Assembly (NCBI GenBank): GCA_026210745.1
Contig: CP110630.1
Coordinates: 3,906,001-3,970,000, forward strand
DNA from: Exobasidium rhododendri
Taxonomy: Eukaryota > Basidiomycota > Exobasidiomycetes > Exobasidiales > Exobasidiaceae
DNA: 64,000 nt
Direction of reading: 5' to 3'
Shown here one piece after another: positions 32,301-42,791 of this stretch. A program made the translations under genes and the position numbers. How positions within the stretch are numbered: position 1 is the stretch's first letter; every line of letters starts with the position of its first letter. The notes under the pieces were generated by a model that saw only the letters and a program-made list of their open reading frames with translations, was not told where the DNA came from and did no database searches.

Positions 32301-33570
32301 TTCACCATCGTCGTACACGGATCGAAAGGTGTCGAGATTACCTAAACCTCTCGAAGAGATTGGGTTGATGACGGGATCAAAGTAGAAACATGGCAGATCG
32401 GGATCCTCCGTTCGGATATAGACGTTCTTGGCTTCGTGGTACGGACCAATATGCACTGATCGAGGTCGACTGTTGTATAGATGAGGAAAAGCAACTTTGT
32501 ACTCTGTTCGGATCTGTTGACGAATGATGATCTTTCGCAAATCGTTAAATTCTGTCCAGTCTTCGTCGTAGTTTTCTACGTCTCGGAAAAGGGGCTCAAA
32601 TTTAGGTCCACCGGGGATAGCGACGTTGAGAGCTTTTGCAGTAAAGAAGCTCTTGTCGTCGAAAAGGTAGAAGTAGTTGCGGTCGCCGCTTGTAAAGTCG
32701 GAAAGCAAGGTCTTTCCGAGACGATGAAGAGCGGCCATCTGAGGTAGATCCAAAGACCAGAATCGGTACGAAGTACCATTCACATGTCTCGGATTGTCTG
32801 CCAGTGGTTTGTGGTCGTAGAACCAGTCTATTATCGACTCGTCCTCCTCTTCGTCTAGTTCCAATTGGATTGCCTCTAGAGGTTCAACGTCCAAGACATT
32901 GTCGCCGTAATCGAGGGGTGGTTCTTCGTCGTCAAAGGGCGGGAATCGCATTCTCTTGAAATGTCGACGATCTCGCTTCTCCCTTCGCATTGCCAGCCAC
33001 ATCGCTGCCCATTGAGCGTGGTAGACTGGCTCAATCACTCGCGGAATCTCGTTGACAAAAGTGATGGCGCCTGAGACGTGGTAGATGACTGGTACCTCTC
33101 GAATTTGCTGTTGGGGTAAGAAGAAAAATCACGGGAAGAGGTCAACACTCGAAGCTAAGACACAAACACACACACAAGCGTGTAAAGAAATGATCACTTA
33201 CCTCCCAAGGCATAGGAATATTCTCCATGAGCTTCATCATGGCATGCGGAACATACTTTAAAGCACCAAGATGGACTCTTTTGTCATTGCGAAATTTTCG
33301 ATTGCTCATATCGCCATGATCTTTGACGATCTTTCTGACGTGCTCAGGTGGCAGGTCTTGTTTTCCGGTATCAATGAATCCTGTCTTTCCTCTCCTGTCA
33401 CCAAATCGCCGACTTTGACTTTGCTGCCATTTCCTCGACTTTTGCATCAACTGCTCCTGCGTTAGTCGAATTGGCTCCGACGATGAGGAAGCGACTCCAT
33501 TTGCGGAAACTCGCATCGCAGATGGACCGGTAGGCGGAGGCCCGTTGAATCCAGGCGGCGGTGCGGCCAT
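26337..33570 (-). CDS. PRP8: Pre-mRNA splicing factor Prp8
   Basis: Prp8 is the largest U5 snRNP protein and cradles the spliceosome active site. Two exons on the minus strand, 33570-33202 and 33107-26337, join in phase to 2379 residues (human 2335, yeast 2413). The first exon carries the Pro-rich N-terminus and a basic region ([20 protein letters not shown]) up to MENIPMPWE; the second resumes [20 protein letters not shown]. The PRO8 N-terminal and PROCN domains, reverse-transcriptase-like, endonuclease-like, RNase H-like and C-terminal Jab1/MPN domains are recognisable in order. The last begins near [20 protein letters not shown] and includes [12 protein letters not shown]. As usual for Prp8, the MPN domain lacks an intact JAMM zinc motif. 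Fungal PRP8 is a frequent intein site, but none is present here. The gene is head-to-head with a small unknown gene across 149 bp. Confidence 0.98.
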
Positions 33571-33719
33571 GACTACAAATATGCCAAGCAGAGGAGAATG
33601 GCGAGGAGTGGGAGGGCGTAGTGGCGATCGCGATTGTGATTGCAAGCAGAAGAAATCGAGATGAGTAACGCGCAGTCACGTGTCGTGCGTCCTTGTCAAA
33701 GATTGTCTAGACTTGCTCA
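33571..33719. promoter_or_regulatory. Short divergent promoter, PRP8 / small gene
   Basis: 149-bp shared upstream region containing TCACGTGT (CACGTG at 33677-33682). It is the shortest head-to-head promoter in the window. Confidence 0.55.
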
Positions 33720-34187
33720 ATGCCTTCGCTCACCTCTCCCGCAAGAAGCTCTATTCTGACCATGTCAGAAACGCCGCCAAACGATCTTTTGATGGCACAT
33801 TCACTGGCAGACCGTTCTGAAATTAAGAGCGAACAAAAAGAGGAACAGAATAATGGAATGGAAGAAAGGAAAGGTGTAAACGGCGGAGGAGTAGGAACAG
33901 GATCAGGATCAGCAGTGCCGTACGCTGGCGAGATGGAGCGACGGGGAGAAGAGAAGGTGCGCCCGAAGAAGGATGAACATGTGCAGCCTATTAGAGTGTT
34001 GTGCTAATGTGCAGGTGCTACTTCATGCCTCGCAGCTCCTTGACGAGCGTATCCGAGAACGATATCAGAAAGGTGAATTGTGGCATCCATCAATGAGGCA
34101 TTCTACACTAGCTGACGGGATCGTTCTTCTGTATTCGATTGAGCAGAGATAGGTGACATCTTTGATGATCTACCCGCTTCACGCTGA
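33720..34187 (+). CDS. Small charged protein, weakly DUF1992-like
   Basis: Three exons, 33720-33956, 34015-34072 and 34153-34187, join in phase to about 109 residues. The first intron has a GTGCGC donor (weak) but a clear TGCTAAT branch and CAG acceptor; the second has GTGAAT and TAG. The N-terminal 75 residues are low complexity (Glu, Lys, Gly). The C-terminal 30 residues (LLDERIRERYQKGDIFDDLP) resemble the start of the DUF1992/DnaJC28 module, in which an E-x-x-I-R helix is followed by G-[ED]-F-D-x-L-P, but the protein stops right after it. A second ATG at 33762 could be the true start. Function is unknown. The PRP8 promoter is shared, so the two may be co-expressed. Confidence 0.55.
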
Positions 34188-34623
34188 AGCGACCCTACTC
34201 CACAGGAGCAAGAGCTACAACTTTTCGGTCATGAAGCTCGCGCACTATATCACGTTCCTCTAGTCTTTGTATAATCATTTGTATCATATACACACTCTCA
34301 TCAAGAGATCAGTCATAAAGATCCCATATGGACAGTTGCTCATAGATTCCCAAGTAGCACTGTGACCTGTCGATTTCCGGAGCTGTACCGCTGCCAGCCT
34401 CAGGGTAAAGTGGGACGCCATGACCTCGACAAGCTCTTCCTTACACTGAAGTCGCATCTAACTCGCACGGCCTCGATCGAAACTCTAATGAAATGAAATA
34501 GAAGGAAAGTGCATAGCGCTCTGACCTCAGCGAACGACCTCTACTCCGTCGCACTACGGGCCCAGTGTGAGCACTCTTGTTGGTGCAAGAGCATCCGGAG
34601 AGCAGACTGCGCTCCTCAGGACA
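34188..34623. other. Intergenic region upstream of UFE1
   Basis: 436 bp with no gene visible. Probable 3' region of the small gene and promoter of the syntaxin gene. Confidence 0.5.
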
Positions 34624-36014
34624 ATGAACGGCAATGACTTCACCTCTACCTTCCAAAATTTGGTCGCTTCCAATGACGATTACAAGCAGAGAAGACAGAA
34701 GTGGACCAGAGAAAGAGATAATTCGCTGGGACCGATCCTCAGCGAAGACTGGCTCAGAAGTACAAGAGGCAAAGAGAACGGTGGCCAGGGGACTTCGCAA
34801 AGAGAGCGGGACTGTCTGCGTTTGAGAAAGGCGGATGAGGAGTGGATAGCGGAAGCGAAAAAGGTGGTGAGTGTTGCGAGACACGAGAGAAGACCAAATT
34901 GTATGTAGACGTTCGCTGACTGGGGATATTCCTTTATCGCTCATCAGCATCGAAGTATAGTGAAGGTGGTCCAATTTCTGCAGTCGATCCGAAGAGCATA
35001 CCTTTCGAGCGAAGCGAATTCAGGCAGAAAGATGGCGAATGGCGGAGGAGGAAGTGAAGAAGGGAAAGAAAAAGAAGCGCTGGATGCGTGGAAAGGTGTA
35101 AGCAATTTGACAGAAAAGGAAAGAGACGAAATTCAGTTTCAAGTCAAGGTCATGATCAAGAGATGCTTAGCTCGAATCAAAGAATTGGAAAAGGGAGAGG
35201 AGGGTGAGTTGAGATTGTTGAAGGAAAGATTGGTAGTTGTAGTCACGTATGACTGAGTCATTATACAGTGCGAAGGCGGACAACGCCGTCTCTTTCTACC
35301 AATCCATTCTCCAGACTCCTGGGCAGTGCTTCCACATCTCCATTTATAGGCCGATCACATGCTCTCTATGCTGAGCAGCTCACTCAACACCGTCTGTCCA
35401 TCGTTCAGTACCTAAGCAAAGAATTAGCACAAGCCAATGGGAAGTTGGGAGAGATGCAAGAAGCTAGACTTCGCTCTCAGCAGAAGAAAAGGATCAACGC
35501 AGCGGGGTCTGCTGCGACTAGAATCAACGGGGGTGTTGGTGGTTCCACGAGCAGTGAAAAGCAAGCCTTGGTGGCTGGGAGCGTCAGCAGCAGTACTGGC
35601 AGCAGTAGAGTCAGCACGACGCTTCCATTAGACGAGCAAGATGACTCCTCTCCAAGAGCGTTGCAATCCGACTTTACCTCTCGTCAACTGACACAAGAGC
35701 AAGTACAACAATTCGAGCAAGAGTCGTCCGCTATGATCAAATCGTTACGTGAAGATACCATAGCGATAGAACTGGCAGAGCAGAAACTGAGTGAGATTTC
35801 AGACTTACAAACGCAACTCATACAGCATTTGGGTAGTCAAGCCGAGGTAGCAGATCACCTTGGTCAAGAGGCGTTCGGTCATACTCTCGAAGTGGGTAAG
35901 GGAAATGAACAGCTTTTGAAAGCTAAAGAGAACAATCGTCAAGCAAGCAAGTTCCTGTGCATCTTCTTGATAGGGTCTGGCTTCATGTTGCTGTTTCTGC
36001 ACTGGTTCGACTGA
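34624..36014 (+). CDS. UFE1: ER t-SNARE Ufe1 / syntaxin-18
   Basis: Qa-SNARE of the endoplasmic reticulum, receptor for COPI vesicles returning from the Golgi (partners Sec20, Use1, Sec22). Exons 34624-34866, 34948-35203 and 35269-36014 join in phase to 414 residues. The N-terminal helical region (MNGNDFTSTFQNLVASND; later HRSIVKVVQFLQSIRRAYLS) matches the syntaxin-18 N-terminal domain. A disordered Ser/Gly linker follows. The SNARE motif lies near residues 320-390 (QKLSEISDLQTQLIQHLGSQ, then EVGKGNEQLLKAKENN). The single C-terminal membrane anchor, FLCIFLIGSGFMLLFLHWFD, ends in a very short luminal tail with the family's W-[FY]-D. The ATG chosen is the first in frame; only a GTG lies upstream. 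Confidence 0.9.
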
Positions 36015-36094
36015 AAGGGGATGCCTTTTGTTCGCCCTCACTCGTGCAATTCTTGTATTGTGAATGTTGCTGCTCCCAATTTCATTGTGAGACT

Positions 36095-37309
36095 TCAGCG
36101 ATAGAAGTCAGCTCTGAGACTTTGAACGCCATGCTCGCTTAGTGCAGCACTAAGATCATCCATGGTGAGCACAGTTCTCGATCGATCTTTCCCTGCAGAG
36201 TTGACATTTGCTGCAGCCACAGCTGCAGCTGTACTGTTCGAAGCTCCCGCCGATGCCTTGACCTTTGCACCAGTGGTTCGAATACGGGCATATTGGAAGG
36301 CGTCAGCAGCAATATCGGCCGCAAACTTCTCGGCGGCCAGAGAAAACAGTCGTTTGCTACGATGGGACAGTATCAGATTTCAGATCTCTCATGCAAATAG
36401 ATCCTTCGCACTTTCTCTCCCAGAGCGTCACTCACAGACGAGGATCTTCACACTCGAAACCGACCTTTTCCAAGTAATGATCGGTGACTTCGTCTGGGAT
36501 CAACGGCCTGTATCCATCAAGCATCCCGAGGAATTCGGCCAAACTTCGATCTTTTCTCTTTTCCTCTTCCTCCCTTCGACTGAGCGGTGGTTGCTCTGCT
36601 GGTTTTGACGTCGCATCAGGCATGTCAACATCTCGACTGGCACCGGTCGGCGTAGTGTTACCGTTACCGCCCGTTTCTTCTAATCCTCTTCTTTGTGCAT
36701 ACTTTGTGAGATCTTCTCTTGTCGCAACCGCAAGAACAAATGACCTAGAAGCATCAGTAACGAGTGCGAAGGGGTATGTGGTCAAGAAGGCTGGAAATTA
36801 AGAAGAAGATTTTCCCAGAAGGAATCTAGCTTAGTTCGAAGCTACAGCAACACCATCGAGCAGTCCCGGAGAGCAAAGGAAAACTTACCTTCAAGCTCGC
36901 CCAATCCTGTCTCGGGGCTGATCAGAGTGTACGTGGTCTTATCTTTGGCTTCTACGCTGTCTTTGCCTCCGAATTTGACCATATTCCCCATGACTCCTTC
37001 GTTCTTGTTTAGTTTGCCTGCTTCTAATTCTCCTCGCAGCTTTCTGATGTCCAGATATCCAAGCAGCTTTCTATTTCCATTCGAAGTAGACAGAACAGGC
37101 AGTTGCTCATAGTCGTGATCGAATGCGACTTGCAATGCGGAACCAATCGTAGCGGATGTAGGAATGCAAACAGCTGGTGACAGCTGCAGGTCCTCTACTG
37201 TTGCACCTCGGTATTTGAATGCCAAGCTGCTGGAAGCTGGCTGAGGCTGAGTCAATGGCAAAGATCTAGGAGGCGGTATAGGGCCCGATATCACTGAGCT
37301 GGAAGCCAT
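36095..37309 (-). CDS. TAF10: CBS-domain protein fused in frame to TFIID/SAGA subunit TAF10
   Basis: TAF10 is a histone-fold subunit of TFIID and SAGA. Three exons on the minus strand, 37309-36889, 36790-36436 and 36356-36095, join in phase to 345 residues. Residues about 20-180 form a CBS-pair protein ([40 protein letters not shown], then [20 protein letters not shown] and [10 protein letters not shown]). With no stop codon the frame continues through a short Thr/Pro/Glu-rich linker into TAF10 from about residue 220: [56 protein letters not shown], and a terminal [14 protein letters not shown]. In other fungi I expect these as separate proteins. Met197, with a purine at -3, could initiate a stand-alone TAF10, so one mRNA may give two products. 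Splice phases are unambiguous. Confidence 0.85.
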
Positions 37310-37903
37310 GTCCTGAGGTGAGTGCCACTACAGCAGTCAAGTGTAAATGATTCTGATGGTGATGGAGGTGCCTCAATGTAGTAGTCAGGACCGCCTTTCG
37401 ACACTGACAGTTGACCGACTGTGGAAATCAGACTTATGATCTGGAGATGGCGCAGACACGTGGGATGCCCTAGTTGACGCTGCCTACCCTCTTCCCTTTT
37501 TTTTTTCTTCTTCTCCCTCTCTGAATTAGAATCAGAGATTGGATCGATCCGTTTCTCTGCTTCTTTACTCATCAGCAGTCTTTATTGTAGGTGCAAGGAC
37601 AACCAAAGTACCCCCATCCGTTTCACCTCTATCATGACATGCGAGAGTAAAGTCGACTGGTTGCGATCATTTTATCGGGGGAAAAAAGCTATGACATGAC
37701 TGTCACAAACGTGTTTCCCCCTTACTGCACTCCATCGCCCGACATATACCTTCTCTTCTTGTAGCAGTATAGATAATAGGATCGCATCAATCAACACTCC
37801 TGTTCAAAATCCATCATAGCTCTAACGTCACGAACTCGTATCTATCACGGGGCAAAAATTGAAAGTATAGAAAATACATAGGTCCTACGGAACATCGCTG
37901 CAC
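37310..37903. promoter_or_regulatory. Upstream region of the CBS-TAF10 gene and 3' end of LYS2
   Basis: 594 bp. A CACGTG lies at 37457-37462, about 150 bp upstream of the CBS-TAF10 start, with a T-rich tract near 37497-37518. No gene supported. Confidence 0.5.
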
Positions 37904-40900
37904 TCAATTAGCAGAGCCTCTGCCCATTGCCTTGAAGTTATCACCTTGTAGAGCAGGGAGCACTTTCACCTTCTCTCTGTCAGTACCCTCACCAAACCTC
38001 TCGCCTTGCTTGAGTGTGGGTTTGCTCAAAAAGCCTACGGCCACTAGCCAAGCGAAGTAGACGCCGATCAAGTCATCGTCTACCCCCATGATCACATCCC
38101 GTTCTCCATACTTTTCGAGCAACGCTTGCGTATGACGATCGTCTAATTCGGCAGACTTTGTAGAGGTAGGAAGATCGTCCAGGACAAAGTGCAAAAGGGG
38201 AAAAAGAGCATTGGCTTCCTCTTCTTCTGTCTTTGTGTTGAGAACGTGATCTTCCAACTTTGATCTCCAGATGACGTATTCAATCTTCTCTACAGGCCAG
38301 CCATACTTTCGTAGTGCACTCAGGAAATCGTTGTATCGTATCTCCGGGTGACAAGTGACGTGGTATACTTTGGCAAACGTGCCTTGGCAAGGCTTTTCTT
38401 GATGCTTGTTGTCGAGGCAAGCCAGGGATATGATGCGGGCAACATGGTCGACGGGCGTCATGTTAACAGTGTTGTGCATGTCGGGTGCCAAGCCCAATTG
38501 AACACTCCCTTTGACTAATCTCCAGATAAAGTCATCTGTGTTTGTCACTGCCGTCACACTGTCTCCCACGACGTAGCCAGGTCGAATGATACTAGCTCGC
38601 AGACCTCTCTGAGCCGCAAGCATCGTCAATCGCTCTCCAACGTACTTGGATTGACCATAGCCAGCCTTGAGTCCCTTTGCGCTACCCAACAGATCGTCAG
38701 TCTCGGGAAGCCCATGCAGTACCGCACCTGCAGATTCCCCGTCTTTGCTGCTGTTGCCCCCGCTGCTGCTAGGAGCATGAATGATGCTGTCGGATAGCTT
38801 GACGTAATGATCTGAATCGAGTGCGGCCGTGGAAGAGATGAAAGTGAAGGTCTTCGGTTTGCCAATCGCGCACAATCGGATGGCAGTCACGGTGGAAAGC
38901 ACGTTGGCATTACGCAGCCTGCTGTAAGGGTAGATCCAATGCACTACTGCACCGTTATGGATGATGTCGTCTACCTCTTGAGCCAGGTGGTTCCAGTCAG
39001 ATTGAGTCAGACCAAGTTGCTTCTTCTCCAGATCACCGACCACCACTTCCAGTCGACCTGACTGGACCCACTCTTCCTCCCAACAATTCCGGGCTTGACC
39101 ACCGACGCGGAGTCTCTCGATTGCCGTGCTGGCGTCCTTGGCTCTGACGTGTGCAATGACCCTTTTCACACTCTTTGTTCGGACAGTGAGCAAGTCTCGC
39201 AGCACAAACGCTCCCAGAAATCCTGTTGCTCCAGTAACTAGTACTGTTCGACGGCTGGTCGTCGAAGGTTGCGATGAGAGTGTAGACATTGTTGCATTGG
39301 AGACGAATGTATCTGGAAGTTCGTTGCCTAGGAGACCGACGTCTGCATCGTAGTCATCCTCGTCCAAGCGAGCTTGCTCTCCTACAGTGCCGACCTGTTC
39401 CGACTCTTGCGCTTCACTTGCTCCACTGTTGAGATCTGCATGCTTGAGCTTGTCCACCTGCAATGCCAGATTTGCAATCGAAGGCTCTGTATCGAAAACG
39501 ATCCCCAAGGGAACATTGATGACGAACGATTTGCGCATGGAAAAGACAAGGCGAGTGGCAAGGATGGAGTGGCCTCCAAGATCGAAGAAGGATTCGTCTG
39601 TGGGGATGGGCTGAGGGCAGTTTGGCAGCAGTTCTGTGAAGAGTTGAGTCAAAATTTGCTCAGTGGCAGTGAGCTTCTTGCTATCTTGACTCTTCACCTT
39701 GGAAGTCTGGTCCGTGCTTCCTTCTTTCATCGAAACACTAGCCAATGCCGTATCCGGAAATGGTAGCGCTGGCTTATCAATCTTGCCGTTGGGATTCAGT
39801 GGCATCTTTCCTAGTGGGACAAACAGAGTCGGAATGGAGTAGGCAGGAAGCTTCTTCTTCAGATGCTCTCGAATGTCCTTTATGAGTACTCGATGACGCT
39901 TCATCCCTTTCACTAGATCTTTCGAACTCGATCCTGCCTGATCGCCTTCACTGCCACTGGCTTCTTCAAATGTGCTGGCACCAGGACCAGGAACAAAGTA
40001 GCTCACGAGGACTTTCTCTTCGTCCTTGTCTCTTCTCACCAGCGTAACGTTTTCACGAACATGAGCGTGTCGACTCAGATGTGTGTCGATCTCGCCCAGT
40101 TCGATTCGGAAGCCACGAATCTTGACTTGATCGTCTGCTCGACCTGTGCATTCCACCGTGCCATCGGGCAGATATCGACCGAGATCACCTGTTCTGTACA
40201 TGCGATCACGAACCCCTTTCCAGAATTGACCCTCTCGTCGATCTTTGAGGGTGTCTTCGTATGTGACATCTTTCGCCAAAAAGTTCATAATGAACTTCTC
40301 CGCTGTAATCTCAGGCGGACCAAGGTAACCTTCAGCTAGACCTCCTGATCGAACGTAGATCTCTCCTACCTCTCCTACTGCGCAAGTTGCCGTCCTTTCG
40401 TTTCGATTGACGACGAGTAATTGAACGTCGATCATCCCTTGTCCTGCCGGCATGATGTCCTTCTGTGTAGCCAGGAAAGTAGGCTTGTCTGACACTGCTG
40501 GAATCTCAAAGTAGCTGACTGCCCTTTGCGTTTCCGTTGTACCGTACATGTTGATAATTCGAACATTGGGAGCCAAGGCTTGCAGTCGAGTGCAATCCCG
40601 CTTGGTCAGGACGTCACCTACGAAGAAAGAGTTCTTCAGGGTGGGAATCTGTGCCACTGCTTGGGCGGACAGCAATTGACCCATAGCAGGTGTCAAGTGC
40701 GTCACTGTAGCCTTGGTGGCGGCCATCCACTCTGCTAGTCTACCTGGTGTGCCAATGTCGTCTGCTGTGGGAATATGCAGTTCGGCTCCCAAGAACAAAG
40801 GTGTAAAGATGTCCCTCTGAATTGGATCATGCGCAATCCCACTCAGCATGGTAAATCGAGATTTTGCGCCAAGATCAAATCGTTTTGCCATCCAAGGGAA

Positions 40901-42538
40901 GAAGTGAGTCAAGCTATGATGTCGACCTCGAACACCTTTTGGAATTCCTGTGGAGCCGGAAGTGAAGGAAAGCGTAGCCACGCTGTCGGGTCCAAGCAAT
41001 AGATCGGTACTCTCTTTGGCTTTGCTAGAAGCACTTGCGAGTATGTCTTCTGCACCGTCGACACTACCACCGACCAATCGGCCATCCTGAAGTAATTCCA
41101 AGGCAGGCACTTCTGTTCGGATCTCCAGTTCCTCAACGATGCACTTCCGAACAGAGGCATGTAGTTTTCCAGCCTTTGCCAAGACTACAATGGCACGAGG
41201 TTTGGCCACTTGGAGATAAATCATTTGACGACTTGGAGGGTAAGCAGGGTCGATGACGCTAAATGTTCCACCAGCCTTCAGCGTTCCCAAGACAGCTACC
41301 ACCAGGTCAGCCCCTCGATGAGCGTACACAGTCACAACATCCTCTCTCTTCAAGCCGGATGCTAATAAGTGATGAGCCAATACGTTGCTTGCTTCCTTCA
41401 GCTCGCGATAGGTGATTTCTCGGATACTACTTGCTGGCGGTGGCAGGAAGGCGGCAGTCACATCAAGCACTGGCAACGATTCGATCAGACATCTTCGATC
41501 TGGATGACTCTGAGCATTGCGCTCGAATATGCTAGTGATACTACCTTGAAATCCGCAGAAGTCAAGGTCTTTCCGCGGATCAGGCAATGCGGCATCTTCT
41601 GCCAATGTTCTCAGACCGACTGTTCCGACGAGAACGGAAGGGTTTTTGGCGGCCGCAATGATGATGTGAGAGATATGAGAGAGCATCAATTTCGTCCTCG
41701 CAGAAGAGAAGATAAGTGCATTGTAGGAGACCTGCAAGGAAAGGTCAGGCACGATAGAGCCTCTAGAGGGTGCTGCCGAAGCTGGCGTGTCCCTTTCCTT
41801 GATCGTGTCGGTACTTTCTGAAAGGTCACCTCCCTTTGCACCTCCAATCTCTACCCCAGGTCGAGTGATAAAAACTGTCAAGTCAGTGGTGAGACTGGTA
41901 CTCTGCATGAACTTCCTTTGCATGACACCACTTTCGTCAAAGAACCTCACTCGGAATATGGGCGAATGCAAGCCTGTCGCGGTGTTGCTTTCTTCCTTTT
42001 TCTTTTCGAGTTGCTCCACGATCTCATCGTACGGTAAGAAATCTTCCGCCGCTTCCTTCTCTACCTGTTGGATTTTTCGAACCACCTGCCAGAATGGATC
42101 AACTGCTTCGATGGGGATTCTTAGAATAAGGGGCTCTCCGGTCAGCGGACTGGAAGATCCAATGATGATGTCTGTGTCACCTGTGTATCGATGCAGGATC
42201 GTTGCAAATGCCGCCAGGAGAAGATGAAAAGGCGAAGGTGGACCTGCATCGCCCTTCAAGTCTTGGATGCCTTCATCGCCTCCGTCGTCTTCGTCCTCAT
42301 TACCATCTGTGTCGTCGCCTAGATCTCCATTTTCTAGGTCATGATGCACTGCCAATCGAACCAGTGATGTTCTGGCCTTGCCGGAAAGGTGAAGGGAAGA
42401 AATGGCTTGCACGAGCTGTGACGTTGACGGTCTAGGGTAGTCGGTAGGTAGAGCGATGCTCGGTAGACTCTGAAGCCTGCCGATCCATCGCTCCAGTCGA
42501 TTGGTCTGCTCCGCCTCCGAGAGCGAAGGTACGGCCAT
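37904..42538 (-). CDS. LYS2: L-2-aminoadipate reductase Lys2
   Basis: NADPH-dependent alpha-aminoadipate reductase of the fungal lysine pathway; it adenylates aminoadipate, tethers it as a thioester and reduces it to the semialdehyde. Single exon, 1544 residues from the ATG at 42538 (MAVPSLSEAEQTNRLERWIG); an ATG 16 codons upstream is less likely. After a condensation-like N-terminal region comes the adenylation domain: LSFTSGSTGIPKGVRGRHHS (about 530), MYGTTETQ, and YRTGDLGRYLPDGTVECTGR (about 780). The carrier domain FFDLGGHSILATRL places the phosphopantetheine Ser at about 991; Lys5 would load it. The reductase domain starts TGATGFLGAFVLRDLL (about 1104). Somewhat longer than the yeast enzyme (1392), mostly from acidic insertions. 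It shares its promoter with the NPC1 homologue. Confidence 0.97.
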   Translation of the reverse strand: MAVPSLSEAEQTNRLERWIGRLQSLPSIALPTDYPRPSTSQLVQAISSLHLSGKARTSLVRLAVHHDLENGDLGDDTDGNEDEDDGGDEGIQDLKGDAGPPSPFHLLLAAFATILHRYTGDTDIIIGSSSPLTGEPLILRIPIEAVDPFWQVVRKIQQVEKEAAEDFLPYDEIVEQLEKKKEESNTATGLHSPIFRVRFFDESGVMQRKFMQSTSLTTDLTVFITRPGVEIGGAKGGDLSESTDTIKERDTPASAAPSRGSIVPDLSLQVSYNALIFSSARTKLMLSHISHIIIAAAKNPSVLVGTVGLRTLAEDAALPDPRKDLDFCGFQGSITSIFERNAQSHPDRRCLIESLPVLDVTAAFLPPPASSIREITYRELKEASNVLAHHLLASGLKREDVVTVYAHRGADLVVAVLGTLKAGGTFSVIDPAYPPSRQMIYLQVAKPRAIVVLAKAGKLHASVRKCIVEELEIRTEVPALELLQDGRLVGGSVDGAEDILASASSKAKESTDLLLGPDSVATLSFTSGSTGIPKGVRGRHHSLTHFFPWMAKRFDLGAKSRFTMLSGIAHDPIQRDIFTPLFLGAELHIPTADDIGTPGRLAEWMAATKATVTHLTPAMGQLLSAQAVAQIPTLKNSFFVGDVLTKRDCTRLQALAPNVRIINMYGTTETQRAVSYFEIPAVSDKPTFLATQKDIMPAGQGMIDVQLLVVNRNERTATCAVGEVGEIYVRSGGLAEGYLGPPEITAEKFIMNFLAKDVTYEDTLKDRREGQFWKGVRDRMYRTGDLGRYLPDGTVECTGRADDQVKIRGFRIELGEIDTHLSRHAHVRENVTLVRRDKDEEKVLVSYFVPGPGASTFEEASGSEGDQAGSSSKDLVKGMKRHRVLIKDIREHLKKKLPAYSIPTLFVPLGKMPLNPNGKIDKPALPFPDTALASVSMKEGSTDQTSKVKSQDSKKLTATEQILTQLFTELLPNCPQPIPTDESFFDLGGHSILATRLVFSMRKSFVINVPLGIVFDTEPSIANLALQVDKLKHADLNSGASEAQESEQVGTVGEQARLDEDDYDADVGLLGNELPDTFVSNATMSTLSSQPSTTSRRTVLVTGATGFLGAFVLRDLLTVRTKSVKRVIAHVRAKDASTAIERLRVGGQARNCWEEEWVQSGRLEVVVGDLEKKQLGLTQSDWNHLAQEVDDIIHNGAVVHWIYPYSRLRNANVLSTVTAIRLCAIGKPKTFTFISSTAALDSDHYVKLSDSIIHAPSSSGGNSSKDGESAGAVLHGLPETDDLLGSAKGLKAGYGQSKYVGERLTMLAAQRGLRASIIRPGYVVGDSVTAVTNTDDFIWRLVKGSVQLGLAPDMHNTVNMTPVDHVARIISLACLDNKHQEKPCQGTFAKVYHVTCHPEIRYNDFLSALRKYGWPVEKIEYVIWRSKLEDHVLNTKTEEEEANALFPLLHFVLDDLPTSTKSAELDDRHTQALLEKYGERDVIMGVDDDLIGVYFAWLVAVGFLSKPTLKQGERFGEGTDREKVKVLPALQGDNFKAMGRGSAN

Positions 42539-42791
42539 GGTTCCCAGTGAGTAGTGTGTAAATGGACTCAAGAAGAAATCTAACAAAAAAAAGTGTCACG
42601 GTCGAAGATCAGCACTAAAATCTGGCTCTGACTCACAGTACCGTACTCAGGACCCCGCCCCACGTGGTTTTTGGAGATCATCACCAGGCACTCGCACGAA
42701 CCAAGGCAATGCTATGCCACTCATAGCTGATCAAGGGTCGTAGAGAGGAGGACTCGCCTCCCTAGCTCTGTTCAGCACCCACAGACACAGC
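42539..42791. promoter_or_regulatory. Divergent promoter, LYS2 / NCR1
   Basis: 253-bp interval with CACGTG at 42661-42666. In frame with the NCR1 ATG, codons 42744-42791 encode a hydrophobic LASLALFS stretch with no ATG before the stop at 42741-42743. A TAG acceptor-like site at the same place suggests a hidden upstream exon. Confidence 0.5.

Noticed and set aside
26337-33107. Intein in PRP8
   Set aside because: PRP8 is a known intein site in several fungi, so I checked the reading frame. The protein is 2379 residues with continuous Prp8 sequence and no splicing-domain or endonuclease block, so no intein is present.
37904-42538. A non-ribosomal peptide synthetase or secondary-metabolite cluster
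   Set aside because: The adenylation-carrier-reductase order and length are those of Lys2, a primary lysine enzyme, and the neighbours are housekeeping genes.
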